Positions 1 through 6,946 of a DNA stretch of 12,203 bases are shown here, one piece after another. The notes beneath the pieces were generated by a model. It was not told the origin of the DNA. It worked only from the letters and a program-made list of their open reading frames with translations, and searched no databases. The position numbers and the translations under genes were made by a program. The stretch spans positions 1 to 12,203 of the forward strand of contig LUCD01000028.1 in assembly GCA_001593925.1 (NCBI GenBank), written 5' to 3'. This stretch comes from Candidatus Bathyarchaeota archaeon B26-1. GTDB lineage: Archaea > Thermoproteota > Bathyarchaeia > Bathyarchaeales > B26-1. Each line of letters opens with the position of its first letter. Positions within the stretch are counted from its first letter, which is position 1.

Positions 1-230
1 CCGCTTTCAGATGAGAGGTCCGAGACTTCAACCTCAACGTTCTTTAGATCGCCGCCTTCCTTGGGGGAGACGACGACTTGGAAGCTTTCATACTCACCTC
101 TAGCGGCAGATATGAAGGCCTGCGTCTCCCCTCCAACCTTAACCAAAGCCTTATCCTTGAAGACTTTTCTGAGGCTCGTCTCAACCCAGACGAGAAAGCC
201 TCTAGAAGAGGATGTTTGATCTTGACCCAA
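1..230 (-). CDS. 5' part of a DUF4091/glycoside-hydrolase-like protein (C-terminus beyond the window)
   Basis: This is an open leftward frame of 76 codons that continues past the window edge. The start chosen is the TTG at 230-228. Two in-frame stops lie just upstream (251-246), and a purine-rich GGGGTGGGG stretch precedes the TTG. Residues 13-24 (LVWVETSLRKVF) and 40-56 (ISAARGEYESFQVVVSP) resemble the N-terminal module of DUF4091/DUF6067-type proteins. In those proteins an 'ARxEYExFQ' motif sits in a beta-sandwich ahead of a predicted glycoside-hydrolase-like barrel. The match is from memory of the family and the catalytic part is not visible, so function is tentative. No signal peptide is evident although many relatives are exported. 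The gene starts 27 nt after the stop of the diverged purP copy on the same strand, so it is probably co-transcribed. No TATA box is apparent. Confidence 0.62.
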   Translation of the reverse strand, partial: MGQDQTSSSRGFLVWVETSLRKVFKDKALVKVGGETQAFISAARGEYESFQVVVSPKEGGDLKNVEVEVSDLSSES

Positions 231-242
231 ACCCCACCCCTC
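228..242 (-). promoter_or_regulatory. Ribosome-binding site and TTG start of the DUF4091-like gene
   Basis: On the minus strand GAGGGGTGGGG precedes TTG at 230-228. The GGTG-type core pairs with the archaeal 16S 3' end, and the double stop at 251-246 excludes any earlier start. This supports translation beginning here despite the non-ATG codon. Confidence 0.55.
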
Positions 243-256
243 TATCTATCAGAGCC

Positions 257-1438
257 TCAAGTCACTATACTCTGCAACTCATCGTTCTCCGCGGAGTACT
301 TTATCTCGAGCATGGGAAGGTCCATGGGGGCGGAGACCCCCTCACACCCATACCTCTTCAGAAGCCTCTGATACTTGAGTGAGAGCCTCCGCATCTCTGG
401 AGAAGTCGGGCCGACACAGGGGCATCCGGGTATCCTAGGGCTTACATCGAAGACGTAGAATGCTAACCTCTTCTGTTCCGGGTCGTCCGGGTCGTATGCA
501 ACTGCTCCTTGGAGGGCGAAGAGCCCTATCAGGCCGGGCGGATACTCATCCTCGCAGGCCCTGAGAAACCTCTCAGCCGCCTCGTAAACCATGGGCTTCT
601 TGGACTCTCTCATCGTCAGCCCGTAATGCCCTATCTCCTCATTCTTTATGGGCACGTCTATTGAGAGCTGGTCTCGCGCTGGTAGGCTGAGCACCCCGTG
701 GAGGTTCGTCTGTTTTCTGTCGTCGAAACCTACGAAGTCGAAGTCGCCGAAGACTTCTTTTAGAGCCCATGACTGAAAGTTCGCGTTGAACTTCTGTCCT
801 AAGACGTACTCTTCTATCCTCGCCTTCGCCAGTCCCTCCTCGTCTATAACCCCCTTCTTTATGAGGCTCTCCGCCTTCTTGTAGTACTCTTCGGGTGAAG
901 AAGCGTAGAAGAAGGCTCTCTCCAGAGGCTTCTCCTTCTGTTGCACCTTAACTATGGCCAACCGATCGATCTCCTCGGGGCTGTTAAACTTCTTCGGTAT
1001 CTTTATCCCAGCCTTCTCGAGAAGCCAGTACTGGTTCCTCTCAACGTTCCTCTCCTCCGCCCTCAGGATCATCCTCGTCCCGTAAAGTGGAACCCTGAGG
1101 TTATTCTCGATGTTGTCGTACCCCACATAGACGGAGAAGGACCTGTTAGGGATGAATATGGTGTTGAGCTCCCTCAGCCTCTCTTGGACCTCCTCCTTAA
1201 CCATGTCAGAGAACCTGTCTAGAATTATTATGTGATCGTACAGGTGCCGGTTATACTTCGCGTAGAGGGCCTCTCTCCCCTTCTGGCAGACGACAACCGT
1301 CGGCAAACCGAAAGCTTTCGCTGAGACCCCGACCTCCTCAGCCGAGTGTGAACCCAGAACCCCAACCGTTACCGAGTCAGCGTCGTAAGAGGCCGCCAGC
1401 CTCTGCATCTCCTCCCTCTTTATAACCAACCTTTGCAC
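257..1438 (-). CDS. Diverged PurP-family paralog (FAICAR synthetase-like, ATP loop degenerate)
   Basis: A 393-residue homolog of archaeal FAICAR synthetase (PurP; ATP-grasp-like, usual length about 360), colinear with the adjacent canonical copy. It keeps the N-terminal GVLGSHS motif (His31), the RVPLYGTR segment (115-122) and IEEYVLG (208-214). Several hallmarks are changed. The glycine-rich KFPGAKGGKGYF of the neighbour becomes KVQQKEKPLERAFFY (164-178). MDKRYE becomes FDDRKQ, GPFCLET becomes GLFALQG, and FEISTRIVAGSN becomes FDVSPRIPGCPC with a Cys-Pro-Cys at 339-341. PHGSF becomes PNRSF. Loss of the loop suggests altered or absent ATP use, so a different substrate or a partner/regulatory role is possible. 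GTG at 1438 is the longest start. TTG at 1429 has a well-spaced GGTG six bases upstream and lines up better with the start of PurP, so it may be the true start. Confidence 0.85.
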   Translation of the reverse strand: MQRLVIKREEMQRLAASYDADSVTVGVLGSHSAEEVGVSAKAFGLPTVVVCQKGREALYAKYNRHLYDHIIILDRFSDMVKEEVQERLRELNTIFIPNRSFSVYVGYDNIENNLRVPLYGTRMILRAEERNVERNQYWLLEKAGIKIPKKFNSPEEIDRLAIVKVQQKEKPLERAFFYASSPEEYYKKAESLIKKGVIDEEGLAKARIEEYVLGQKFNANFQSWALKEVFGDFDFVGFDDRKQTNLHGVLSLPARDQLSIDVPIKNEEIGHYGLTMRESKKPMVYEAAERFLRACEDEYPPGLIGLFALQGAVAYDPDDPEQKRLAFYVFDVSPRIPGCPCVGPTSPEMRRLSLKYQRLLKRYGCEGVSAPMDLPMLEIKYSAENDELQSIVT

Positions 1439-1461
1439 CCCCTCAAATCTTCTCCTCCCAC

Positions 1462-1470
1462 CCTTTAAAT
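1462..1470 (-). promoter_or_regulatory. TATA-like box of the diverged purP copy
   Basis: Minus-strand ATTTAAAGG lies in the 47-nt gap after canonical purP. It is centred about 29 nt before the GTG at 1438 and about 38 nt before the TTG at 1429. Initiation about 25 nt downstream would give a leader of 0-14 nt, depending on the start used. The assignment is by eye. Confidence 0.45.
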
Positions 1471-1485
1471 CTTACAGCCACACAC

Positions 1486-2571
1486 TCAAGAGACTATCCT
1501 CTCCAGACTCTCACTCTCGATCCCAAGCCTTATCTCCCTAGCGATCCTTCTGCCCATGTACATCCCCTCACCGTATCTCAGGTACGCGTAGGGTGACGTT
1601 CCGATTCCAACGTTGCTCCCCGCAACTATTCGGGTCGATATCTCGAACGCGAATATCTCTAGGTTGTCCGTGATTATGGTCTCGAGGCAGAAGGGCCCTA
1701 TTATGCCGGGGGACGATATCTCCTTGGAAACCTTCACGGTGGCGTCCCCCATCCTTAGGACCTCCGGTAAAAGGGACTCCCTCAAAGTTATCGGGATGTT
1801 ACCCACTATCGTGTATGTGGGGTTCAAGCCTATCCTGAGCTGCTCAGCCGCCGGTATGCGGCCTATACCGTCCACAGCCGACTCATACCTCTTATCCATG
1901 CCCAGAAGCTCAACATCGTCTAGGAGTATGGAATGGAAGTACTGGAAGTAAGCGTTAACACCTAAGATGTACTCTTGGAGGTATATTCTCTCCACATCTT
2001 CACTCCGCAAGTGACCCCTCCTAACCATCTCCTCAACCTTCTCCCTGAAGGTTTCAGGAGAGTCCGCTAGGAAGTATCCCTTCCCACCTTTCGCTCCCGG
2101 AAACTTCGCTATAACGAGCCTATCTATGCTCTCCGGGTCCCTGAATATCCTAGGAGTCTTCAAACCGGCTCTCCGGAGCCACTCCCTCTGTTTCTCCCTG
2201 TCAACCTCCCAGCTTAAGAGCGTCCTGTTGCCGAACATCGGCACATACAACTCGTTCAGAAGGGCGTCCATACTTATATACGCGTTGAAGGAGCCGTGGG
2301 GAACGAGGATCACGTTCAACCGTCTAAGTTTATCCTGCACCTCAGAGCTCAAGAGATCGCTAAAGCTCTCGACCAGAATGATCTCGTCGGCTAGGGGGAA
2401 CTTTCGATAGACGATCTCGTCCCCCTTCCTGCAGACACACACCGTTCTGAGACCCTCATCCTTCGCTCCCTTAAAGATGTTTAGGGCTGAGTGAGAGCCT
2501 AGGGTGCCAACCGCAACTTTATCCTTCTCGTACCTCTCTACTATGGCGCTTATCTCGTCCTTCTCTATCAT
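1486..2571 (-). CDS. purP: FAICAR synthetase PurP (formate-dependent AICAR formylation)
   Basis: PurP converts AICAR, formate and ATP to FAICAR, ADP and phosphate, the penultimate step of IMP synthesis in many archaea that lack PurH. The 361-residue length equals what I recall for the characterised M. jannaschii protein, and the motifs match. They are GTLGSHS with His27 (a catalytic His position in the family), PHGSF (91-95), VPMFGNR (110-116), the glycine-rich nucleotide loop KFPGAKGGKGYF (156-167), GMDKRYES (224-231), IPITLRES (259-266), GPFCLET (292-298) and FEISTRIVAGSN (309-320). It is cytoplasmic. ATG at 2571 is preceded by GAGGGG five bases away. A TATA-like box about 29 nt upstream implies a very short leader. 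It lies downstream of purC on the same strand and 47 nt before the diverged paralog. PurO, the usual partner that closes the ring to IMP, is not in the window. Confidence 0.93.
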   Translation of the reverse strand: MIEKDEISAIVERYEKDKVAVGTLGSHSALNIFKGAKDEGLRTVCVCRKGDEIVYRKFPLADEIILVESFSDLLSSEVQDKLRRLNVILVPHGSFNAYISMDALLNELYVPMFGNRTLLSWEVDREKQREWLRRAGLKTPRIFRDPESIDRLVIAKFPGAKGGKGYFLADSPETFREKVEEMVRRGHLRSEDVERIYLQEYILGVNAYFQYFHSILLDDVELLGMDKRYESAVDGIGRIPAAEQLRIGLNPTYTIVGNIPITLRESLLPEVLRMGDATVKVSKEISSPGIIGPFCLETIITDNLEIFAFEISTRIVAGSNVGIGTSPYAYLRYGEGMYMGRRIAREIRLGIESESLERIVS

Positions 2572-2595
2572 ACTAACCCCTCATGTACGGGAATG

Positions 2596-2604
2596 CTATT
2601 AAAT
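2596..2604 (-). promoter_or_regulatory. TATA-like box of purP
   Basis: Minus-strand ATTTAATAG is centred about 29 nt before the purP ATG at 2571, implying an almost leaderless transcript. It lies downstream of the purC terminator candidate, so purP need not depend on purC transcription. Confidence 0.45.
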
Positions 2605-2624
2605 CCTTCGTTGAACCGTCAAGG

Positions 2625-2645
2625 GCTTACCGCTTCTCGGTTAGC
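2625..2645. repeat. Imperfect inverted repeat upstream of the purP TATA box
   Basis: Arms GCTTACCG (2625-2632) and CGGTTAGC (2638-2645) pair over eight positions with one central mismatch around a 5-nt loop. The element sits about 21 nt upstream of the purP TATA-like box. There is no T-run after it on the minus strand, so an operator or activator site is more likely than a terminator. Confidence 0.4.
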
Positions 2646-2682
2646 TGACAACGGAAACCAAAGCCTCAGTCTCCGGAGCGGC

Positions 2683-2707
2683 TGTGAAGGAAAGAGAGAA
2701 TCCTCTC
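2683..2707 (-). terminator. Candidate purC terminator
   Basis: Read on the minus strand, a perfect 5-bp stem GAGAG-GATT-CTCTC (2707-2694) begins 8 nt after the purC stop and is followed by the T-rich TTTCCTT. It is a short, modest hairpin; in archaea the T-rich tract alone may act. Confidence 0.4.
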
Positions 2708-2715
2708 CAGCTTGC

Positions 2716-3792
2716 TCAAGCGCGGGGGGAACTCCCTTCCAGTACCCGCTCTCGATACTCTCGATATTCTTTGAGGGTTTCAGCAAGGCTTGGAGCCTCG
2801 AAGAGGTATAAGCCGGTATACTCGTTGGCGGCGGACTTGTAGATATTACATATTATCCTCTTCATTTGAGGGTCTAGTCTTGGAGGTTTAGACCTGCATA
2901 GGCTTCTCCAGTCCTCCACCCCCCTGGCGTCCGCCTCCCGCTTCGCCCTCTCGACATCCCTGTACCACTCCGTCCTCCTATAATACTGCCTTGCAACCTC
3001 TTTACTCACATGCAAGCCTTCGAAAGTGAATCTACACTCGTCTAGGGTGCCGACGACATCCACAACCATGAGCCTCCGCTCGTCGTCGAAGGCGAACTCA
3101 ACCTTCCCATCCTCGTTCTCCAGACCCGCCCTCGCCGCAATCTCGGTTATCAAGTTGTCTATCTCCAAAAGCTTCTCTTTGATCTCTAAAACCTCCCTGT
3201 CAGTCAACCCCGCGATCCTCTGCGCCTCACTCCACGTGACGTACCTATCCTTCTCCTCCAGCTTCGTGCTAACGTCAAAGATAGGCCTCTCCAGCCTCTC
3301 TCCAGGTTTAGGGTAGTGGTCTAAACCTAAATCCTCAGGTTTAAGCCCCTGCTCCAACCTCTTGAAGACAGACGAGCCTTCCGGCAGTCCATTCCTATAT
3401 ATGATCTCTAGGGGCACGAGAAAGTTCTTCAAGTCTGGTGTGAAGATGCTGTAGTCGTATCTCAATCTTCCACTCTCACGGTAAGGCTTTGGGCGATACA
3501 CGTTAACCAGGTCAATCTCCATAACGTTTACGGGTTCCTCTAATTCGTCAGTTCTGACAACCTTCCCCTCCGGCGTGACCACTCCCCTATAATGGGTTCT
3601 TACACCCCTCTCCTCCAATTTCTCGAAGCTGTAGGCGCCCATGAGGCAGAGGGCGGCTCCCTTCCCCTCGATCAGGTCCGGCATCCTCCCCCAGTCGAAG
3701 ACCGAGTACCTGTCGGAGAAATGGAACCTTGCTACACCCATCTTTTCCCGCGTCGGCCTCTTCAAGACCTCTAAGTCCTTAACGCTTCCCAT
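2716..3792 (-). CDS. purC: SAICAR synthetase (phosphoribosylaminoimidazole-succinocarboxamide synthase)
   Basis: PurC joins aspartate to CAIR using ATP to give SAICAR, in the cytoplasmic de novo purine pathway. Family motifs are readable in order. SDRYSVFDWGRMPDLIEGKG (26-45) carries the nucleotide-binding start and the GKG. PLEIIYRNGLPEGSS (127-141) corresponds to the PLE-RN substrate segment. PIFDVSTKLEEKDR (170-183), DVVGTLDECRF (245-255, equivalent of the DExxTPDSSR region) and SKEVARQYYR (263-272) follow. At 358 residues it is much longer than the roughly 240-residue bacterial enzyme, with extra sequence at the C-terminus, as in a long archaeal subfamily. The ATG at 3792 has GGGAG eight to nine bases upstream and a TATA-like box about 39 nt upstream. 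A Met at residue 18 is a less likely start because no comparable ribosome-binding site serves it. Confidence 0.9.
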   Translation of the reverse strand: MGSVKDLEVLKRPTREKMGVARFHFSDRYSVFDWGRMPDLIEGKGAALCLMGAYSFEKLEERGVRTHYRGVVTPEGKVVRTDELEEPVNVMEIDLVNVYRPKPYRESGRLRYDYSIFTPDLKNFLVPLEIIYRNGLPEGSSVFKRLEQGLKPEDLGLDHYPKPGERLERPIFDVSTKLEEKDRYVTWSEAQRIAGLTDREVLEIKEKLLEIDNLITEIAARAGLENEDGKVEFAFDDERRLMVVDVVGTLDECRFTFEGLHVSKEVARQYYRRTEWYRDVERAKREADARGVEDWRSLCRSKPPRLDPQMKRIICNIYKSAANEYTGLYLFEAPSLAETLKEYREYRERVLEGSSPRA

Positions 3793-3825
3793 CTCGGCTC
3801 TCCCTTATCTAATCACCCGTTTCCC

Positions 3826-3836
3826 CTTTTAAAATA
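3826..3836 (-). promoter_or_regulatory. TATA-like box of purC
   Basis: Minus-strand TATTTTAAAAG is centred about 39 nt before the purC ATG at 3792. This gives a predicted leader of about 13 nt that contains the GGGAG ribosome-binding site. Confidence 0.55.
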
Positions 3837-3973
3837 TCTACATCAGATTAGATGCCGCCTCAACGATTCCACCAGCGTCAACCCTAGGAAACAAGAAGGA
3901 GCCCTCCAGAGGATTTGTGGTTTTTCACCCTGTTTTTCCAATCCATGTGCACTTCGCAATAAATCCCAGTTAA

Positions 3974-3982
3974 CTTTATAAA
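3974..3982 (+). promoter_or_regulatory. TATA box of hppA
   Basis: CTTTATAAA is a near-ideal archaeal TATA box, about 62 nt before the hppA ATG, with predicted initiation near 4003. Between box and gene lie a small hairpin (CGTCT 3988-3992 with AGACG 4000-4004) and two GGAGG motifs (4012-4016 and 4023-4027). The intervening CCTC at 4017-4020 could pair with either flanking GAGG. Confidence 0.65.
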
Positions 3983-4039
3983 TCAGGCGTCTAAATTTCA
4001 GACGGTTTGACGGAGGCCTCTTGGAGGCGATAATGGAGT

Positions 4040-6088
4040 ATGGAATGGTTCTTAATAGCACCGACGGCGGGTTTAGCCTCCATAGCGCTTGCAACCTACC
4101 TCTACTATTACGTAAGTAGGCAAGACAGCGGCACGGAGAAGATGGTGGAGATATCAGACGCCATAAGGGAGGGCGCCGTAGCCTACCTGAAGAGACAGAA
4201 CATAACTCTAGCGTTCTTCGTTCTCTTCATGGCGATCGCGCTGGGAGGACTCTTCAGCTTCTACGAGAGCCCCATCCACGGAGTAAGCATAGCTGCGGCT
4301 TACGTCTTAGGCTCGTTCTGCACGTCGCTTGCCGCCTACCTTGGGATGATGGCCGCGGTCAAAGCGAACGTCAGAACAGCAAACGCGGCGAGAACTGGCC
4401 TAAAGAAGGCTTTCCCGATAGCCTTCTATGGAGGAGCAGTGATGGGCCTATCCATAGTCGGTTTAGCCCTGCTCGGGGTAAGCCTCCTCTTCTACCTATA
4501 CCACGTCATCTTAGGATGGCATGAGGTTCAAGCCTCCAACATCGTCTTAGGCTTCAGCTTCGGAGCAAGCGCACTGGCGCTCTTCGCGAAGGCGGGTGGA
4601 GGCATCTACACAAAGACGGCGGACATAAGCGCGGACCTCGTCGGGAAGGTTGAGCTTGGAATCCCCGAAGACGACCCCAGAAACCCAGCTGTGATAGCAG
4701 ACAACGTTGGAGACAACGTTGGAGACGTGGCGGGGATGGGCGCGGACCTCGTCGACTCCTACATCGCAAGCGTAATCGCCGCGATGGCGATCGGAGCGGA
4801 GATCGGTGGAGAAGCCCTCACAACCCTGCCGCTCACAATAGCGGCTGCAGGACTCTTCGCCTCCATGCTCGGCGGCCTATTCATAAAGTTGAGCATTAAG
4901 GGAAGCCCGGGAGCCGCCCTTAACAGGGGAACCTTCTCCACATGCATCTTCTTCGTAATCTTCCTCTACTTGGCGACGTACTTCTCGGGGCTGAGCGGAA
5001 ACTCTTGGTTAGGCGTCTTCCTGCCGACGGTCGCCGGTTTAGTCGCGGGGGTCATCATCGGGATCACAACCGACTACTTCACTTCGATAGACAGGGCGCC
5101 TACAAAGAGGATAGCTGAAGCCTCAACCACCGGGGCCGCGATAAACATATTGACGGGGTTCTCCTACGGGATAATCAGCGTGATCCCTCCCGTGATCGGG
5201 ATATGTGCCGCCACGCTGGCCTCATGGCACCTCGCTGAAATGTTCGGGGTGGACCCGTACTATGGAATAGCGATCTCGGCCGTGGGGATGCTCTCCATAG
5301 TTGGAATGATAATATCCGCCGACGCTTACGGCCCCATCTCCGACAACGCGAAAGGAATAGCTGAACAGTCCGGGTTAGGAGAGGAGGTTATCGAGGTTGC
5401 TGACAAACTAGACGCCGCAGGAAACACTTCGAAGGCTATAACGAAGGGGTTCGCCATAGGAGCCGCCGCCTTAACTGTTCTAGCGCTCTTCGCGGCGTAC
5501 TCGAAGATCGTCGACATCACGGTTCTAGACCTGATGACTCCCACGGTGATCGTGGGGGTCTTCGCTGGGGCGGCTATGCCTCCATTGCTCTCCGCGTTGC
5601 TGATCTTGGCTGTCGGGAGAAACGCTGGGAGGATGATCGAAGAGATCAGGCGGCAGTTCAGGGAGATACCCGGGTTGATGGAGGGAACCGCTAAGCCTGA
5701 CTACGCCACATGTGTGGACATAGCCGCCAAAGGAGCGTTGAGAGAGCTTCTACTTCCATGCTCCTTGGCGATAATCGCCCCCCTAGCAACGGTTATACTG
5801 TTGGGTAAAGAGGCGTTAGCCGGGTTCTTGGCCGGAAGCATCGTGACGGGGATAATCTTCGCCCTCTTCATGGCTAACTCTGGAGGAGCATGGGACAACG
5901 CCAAGAAGTATATAGAGGCTGGGGCCTACGGCGGGAAGGGCTCTGAAGCCCATAAGGCCGCCGTTACAGGGGACACTGTGGGTGACCCATTCAAGGACAC
6001 GGCTGGCCCCTCCTTAAATACGATGATAACCGTGATGTCCCTAGTCGCCTCGGTCTTCGCGCCGTTGATCCTGCTACTTACAGCCTAG
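4040..6088 (+). CDS. hppA: K+-independent membrane-bound proton-pumping pyrophosphatase
   Basis: This integral membrane enzyme hydrolyses cytosolic pyrophosphate and pumps H+ outward. It has 682 residues, within the family range, and many hydrophobic segments (about 16 are expected). The catalytic loop is intact. GGGIYTKTADISADLVGKVE (about residues 187-206) is followed by the double DNVGDNVGD (221-229), DAYGPISDNAKGIAE near residue 430, and ANSGGAWDNAKK with VTGDTVGDPFKDTAGPS near the C-terminus. The GNTSKAITKG segment at 461-470 has Lys465 and Thr468 where K+-dependent members have Ala and Gly, which marks the K+-independent class. A TAA at 4031 blocks an earlier start in this frame. The GGAGG at 4023-4027 is 12 nt from the ATG, rather far. 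A TATA box lies 62 nt upstream. The gene is monocistronic, divergent from purC and convergent with tpiA. Confidence 0.97.
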   Translation: MEWFLIAPTAGLASIALATYLYYYVSRQDSGTEKMVEISDAIREGAVAYLKRQNITLAFFVLFMAIALGGLFSFYESPIHGVSIAAAYVLGSFCTSLAAYLGMMAAVKANVRTANAARTGLKKAFPIAFYGGAVMGLSIVGLALLGVSLLFYLYHVILGWHEVQASNIVLGFSFGASALALFAKAGGGIYTKTADISADLVGKVELGIPEDDPRNPAVIADNVGDNVGDVAGMGADLVDSYIASVIAAMAIGAEIGGEALTTLPLTIAAAGLFASMLGGLFIKLSIKGSPGAALNRGTFSTCIFFVIFLYLATYFSGLSGNSWLGVFLPTVAGLVAGVIIGITTDYFTSIDRAPTKRIAEASTTGAAINILTGFSYGIISVIPPVIGICAATLASWHLAEMFGVDPYYGIAISAVGMLSIVGMIISADAYGPISDNAKGIAEQSGLGEEVIEVADKLDAAGNTSKAITKGFAIGAAALTVLALFAAYSKIVDITVLDLMTPTVIVGVFAGAAMPPLLSALLILAVGRNAGRMIEEIRRQFREIPGLMEGTAKPDYATCVDIAAKGALRELLLPCSLAIIAPLATVILLGKEALAGFLAGSIVTGIIFALFMANSGGAWDNAKKYIEAGAYGGKGSEAHKAAVTGDTVGDPFKDTAGPSLNTMITVMSLVASVFAPLILLLTA

Positions 6089-6101
6089 AACCCTTAACAC
6101 C

Positions 6102-6109
6102 CTTTTCTT
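6102..6109 (+). terminator. T-rich tract ending hppA
   Basis: CTTTTCTT lies 14 nt after the hppA stop in the 49-nt convergent gap with tpiA. Archaeal termination commonly uses such oligo-T tracts without a hairpin. Confidence 0.4.
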
Positions 6110-6137
6110 CCGAACCCTTCAATTCCTCAATAGTCCA

Positions 6138-6833
6138 TCAGGTCTTCGTTATAGCCTCGGCGAACTCAACCATAACCTTGTATGGATTCCTAGCCTTCAC
6201 GATTCCGCTCGCAACCAAGACCCCTTCCGTTCCTAGAGTGATGGCCGCTGAGACGTCGTCGGGGCTCGTTATGCCGGCCCCGCAGAGGATAACCACGTTC
6301 GGGTTTATCCTCTTCACGAGGTCAACCGTTCCGGTTACGACCTCGGGCTTCGCCTTCGAGACCGGGATTCCCGTACCTATGAGTTCGGGAGGCTCAACGG
6401 CTATCATGTCCGGCTTGAGGGCCGCGGCGGACGCGCTGACATCGGCGTTGTTCGTGCAGACTAGGGACGTTAAGCCGACGTCTCGAGCCCGTTTTACTGC
6501 GGCGTCTATATCCGCGAGCCTAAGCCTCCTCTCAGAGTGGTTTATCAACGTGCCGACGGCTCCAGCCTCCTTTACGGCTTCGGGTAAGATGTGGCCCGTG
6601 TGGCTTCCAGGCTTAATTGGGTCTATATGTTGAGCGAAGACCGGAATCTCCACGGCCTCGACTATGGATGGTATATCCACGAATTGTGGGGCAACCGCGA
6701 TGCATACCCCGGACTCGAGGCTCGCCTTCTCCGCGTCCTCCGCCAGCTTGAGGGCTCTCCGACCCGTCGCTTCGGAGTAGGTCTTGAAGTTAACTATTAT
6801 GATGGGTGTCCTGACCTTGCCCAACCCCTTCAC
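6138..6833 (-). CDS. tpiA: Archaeal triosephosphate isomerase
   Basis: This enzyme interconverts dihydroxyacetone phosphate and glyceraldehyde 3-phosphate in glycolysis and gluconeogenesis. At 231 residues it matches the shortened archaeal form (about 220-230, typically tetrameric) rather than the roughly 250-residue bacterial and eukaryotic form. The catalytic residues are all present: Asn15 and Lys17 in VNFKTY, His99 in INHSE, and Glu147 in AVEPPE. Glu147 is followed by the flexible loop-6 region ELIGTGIPVSKA (150-161). The phosphate-binding GAGI (185-188) and the late VASG (207-210) complete the barrel. The start used is GTG at 6833, because an in-frame stop lies six codons upstream. TTG at codon 4 is an alternative, since family members usually begin about 5-10 residues before the first strand. 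A weak AGG lies 12 nt before the GTG. The 3' end faces hppA with a 49-nt gap. Confidence 0.95.
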   Translation of the reverse strand: MKGLGKVRTPIIIVNFKTYSEATGRRALKLAEDAEKASLESGVCIAVAPQFVDIPSIVEAVEIPVFAQHIDPIKPGSHTGHILPEAVKEAGAVGTLINHSERRLRLADIDAAVKRARDVGLTSLVCTNNADVSASAAALKPDMIAVEPPELIGTGIPVSKAKPEVVTGTVDLVKRINPNVVILCGAGITSPDDVSAAITLGTEGVLVASGIVKARNPYKVMVEFAEAITKT

Positions 6834-6875
6834 GCTCAGGCTGAACCTTTACTGAGCAAGTCAAAAGGGCAGGGT

Positions 6876-6884
6876 CTTTTTAAC
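6876..6884 (-). promoter_or_regulatory. TATA-like box of tpiA
   Basis: Minus-strand GTTAAAAAG is centred about 47 nt before the GTG start, with predicted initiation near 6855. It lies between the small Lys-rich gene and tpiA, so tpiA probably has its own promoter. Confidence 0.4.
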
Positions 6885-6902
6885 TTTTCCGCTTCGGCGA
6901 CG

Positions 6903-6907
6903 AAAAA
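6903..6907 (-). terminator. Oligo-T tract after the permease/small-protein unit
   Basis: Five consecutive Ts on the minus strand lie 40 nt after the small gene's stop and just before the tpiA promoter element. It is a candidate factor-independent archaeal stop, short and unproven. Confidence 0.3.
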
Positions 6908-6946
6908 TTGGGGTGGCGCGTCTCTGAAGGCTCCCAGCCGCGTCTG

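Noticed and set aside
2625..2645. tRNA or box C/D RNA in the purC-purP gap
   Set aside because: Only one short hairpin is present; no acceptor stem, T-loop, or C/D box pair could be assembled.
3843..4094. 83-residue leftward frame between purC and hppA
   Set aside because: It runs antisense through the hppA promoter, leader and first codons; no family resemblance and no ribosome-binding site.
4700..4723. 12-bp tandem repeat GACAACGTTGGA x2 in hppA
   Set aside because: It simply encodes the conserved catalytic double DNVG motif of membrane pyrophosphatases.
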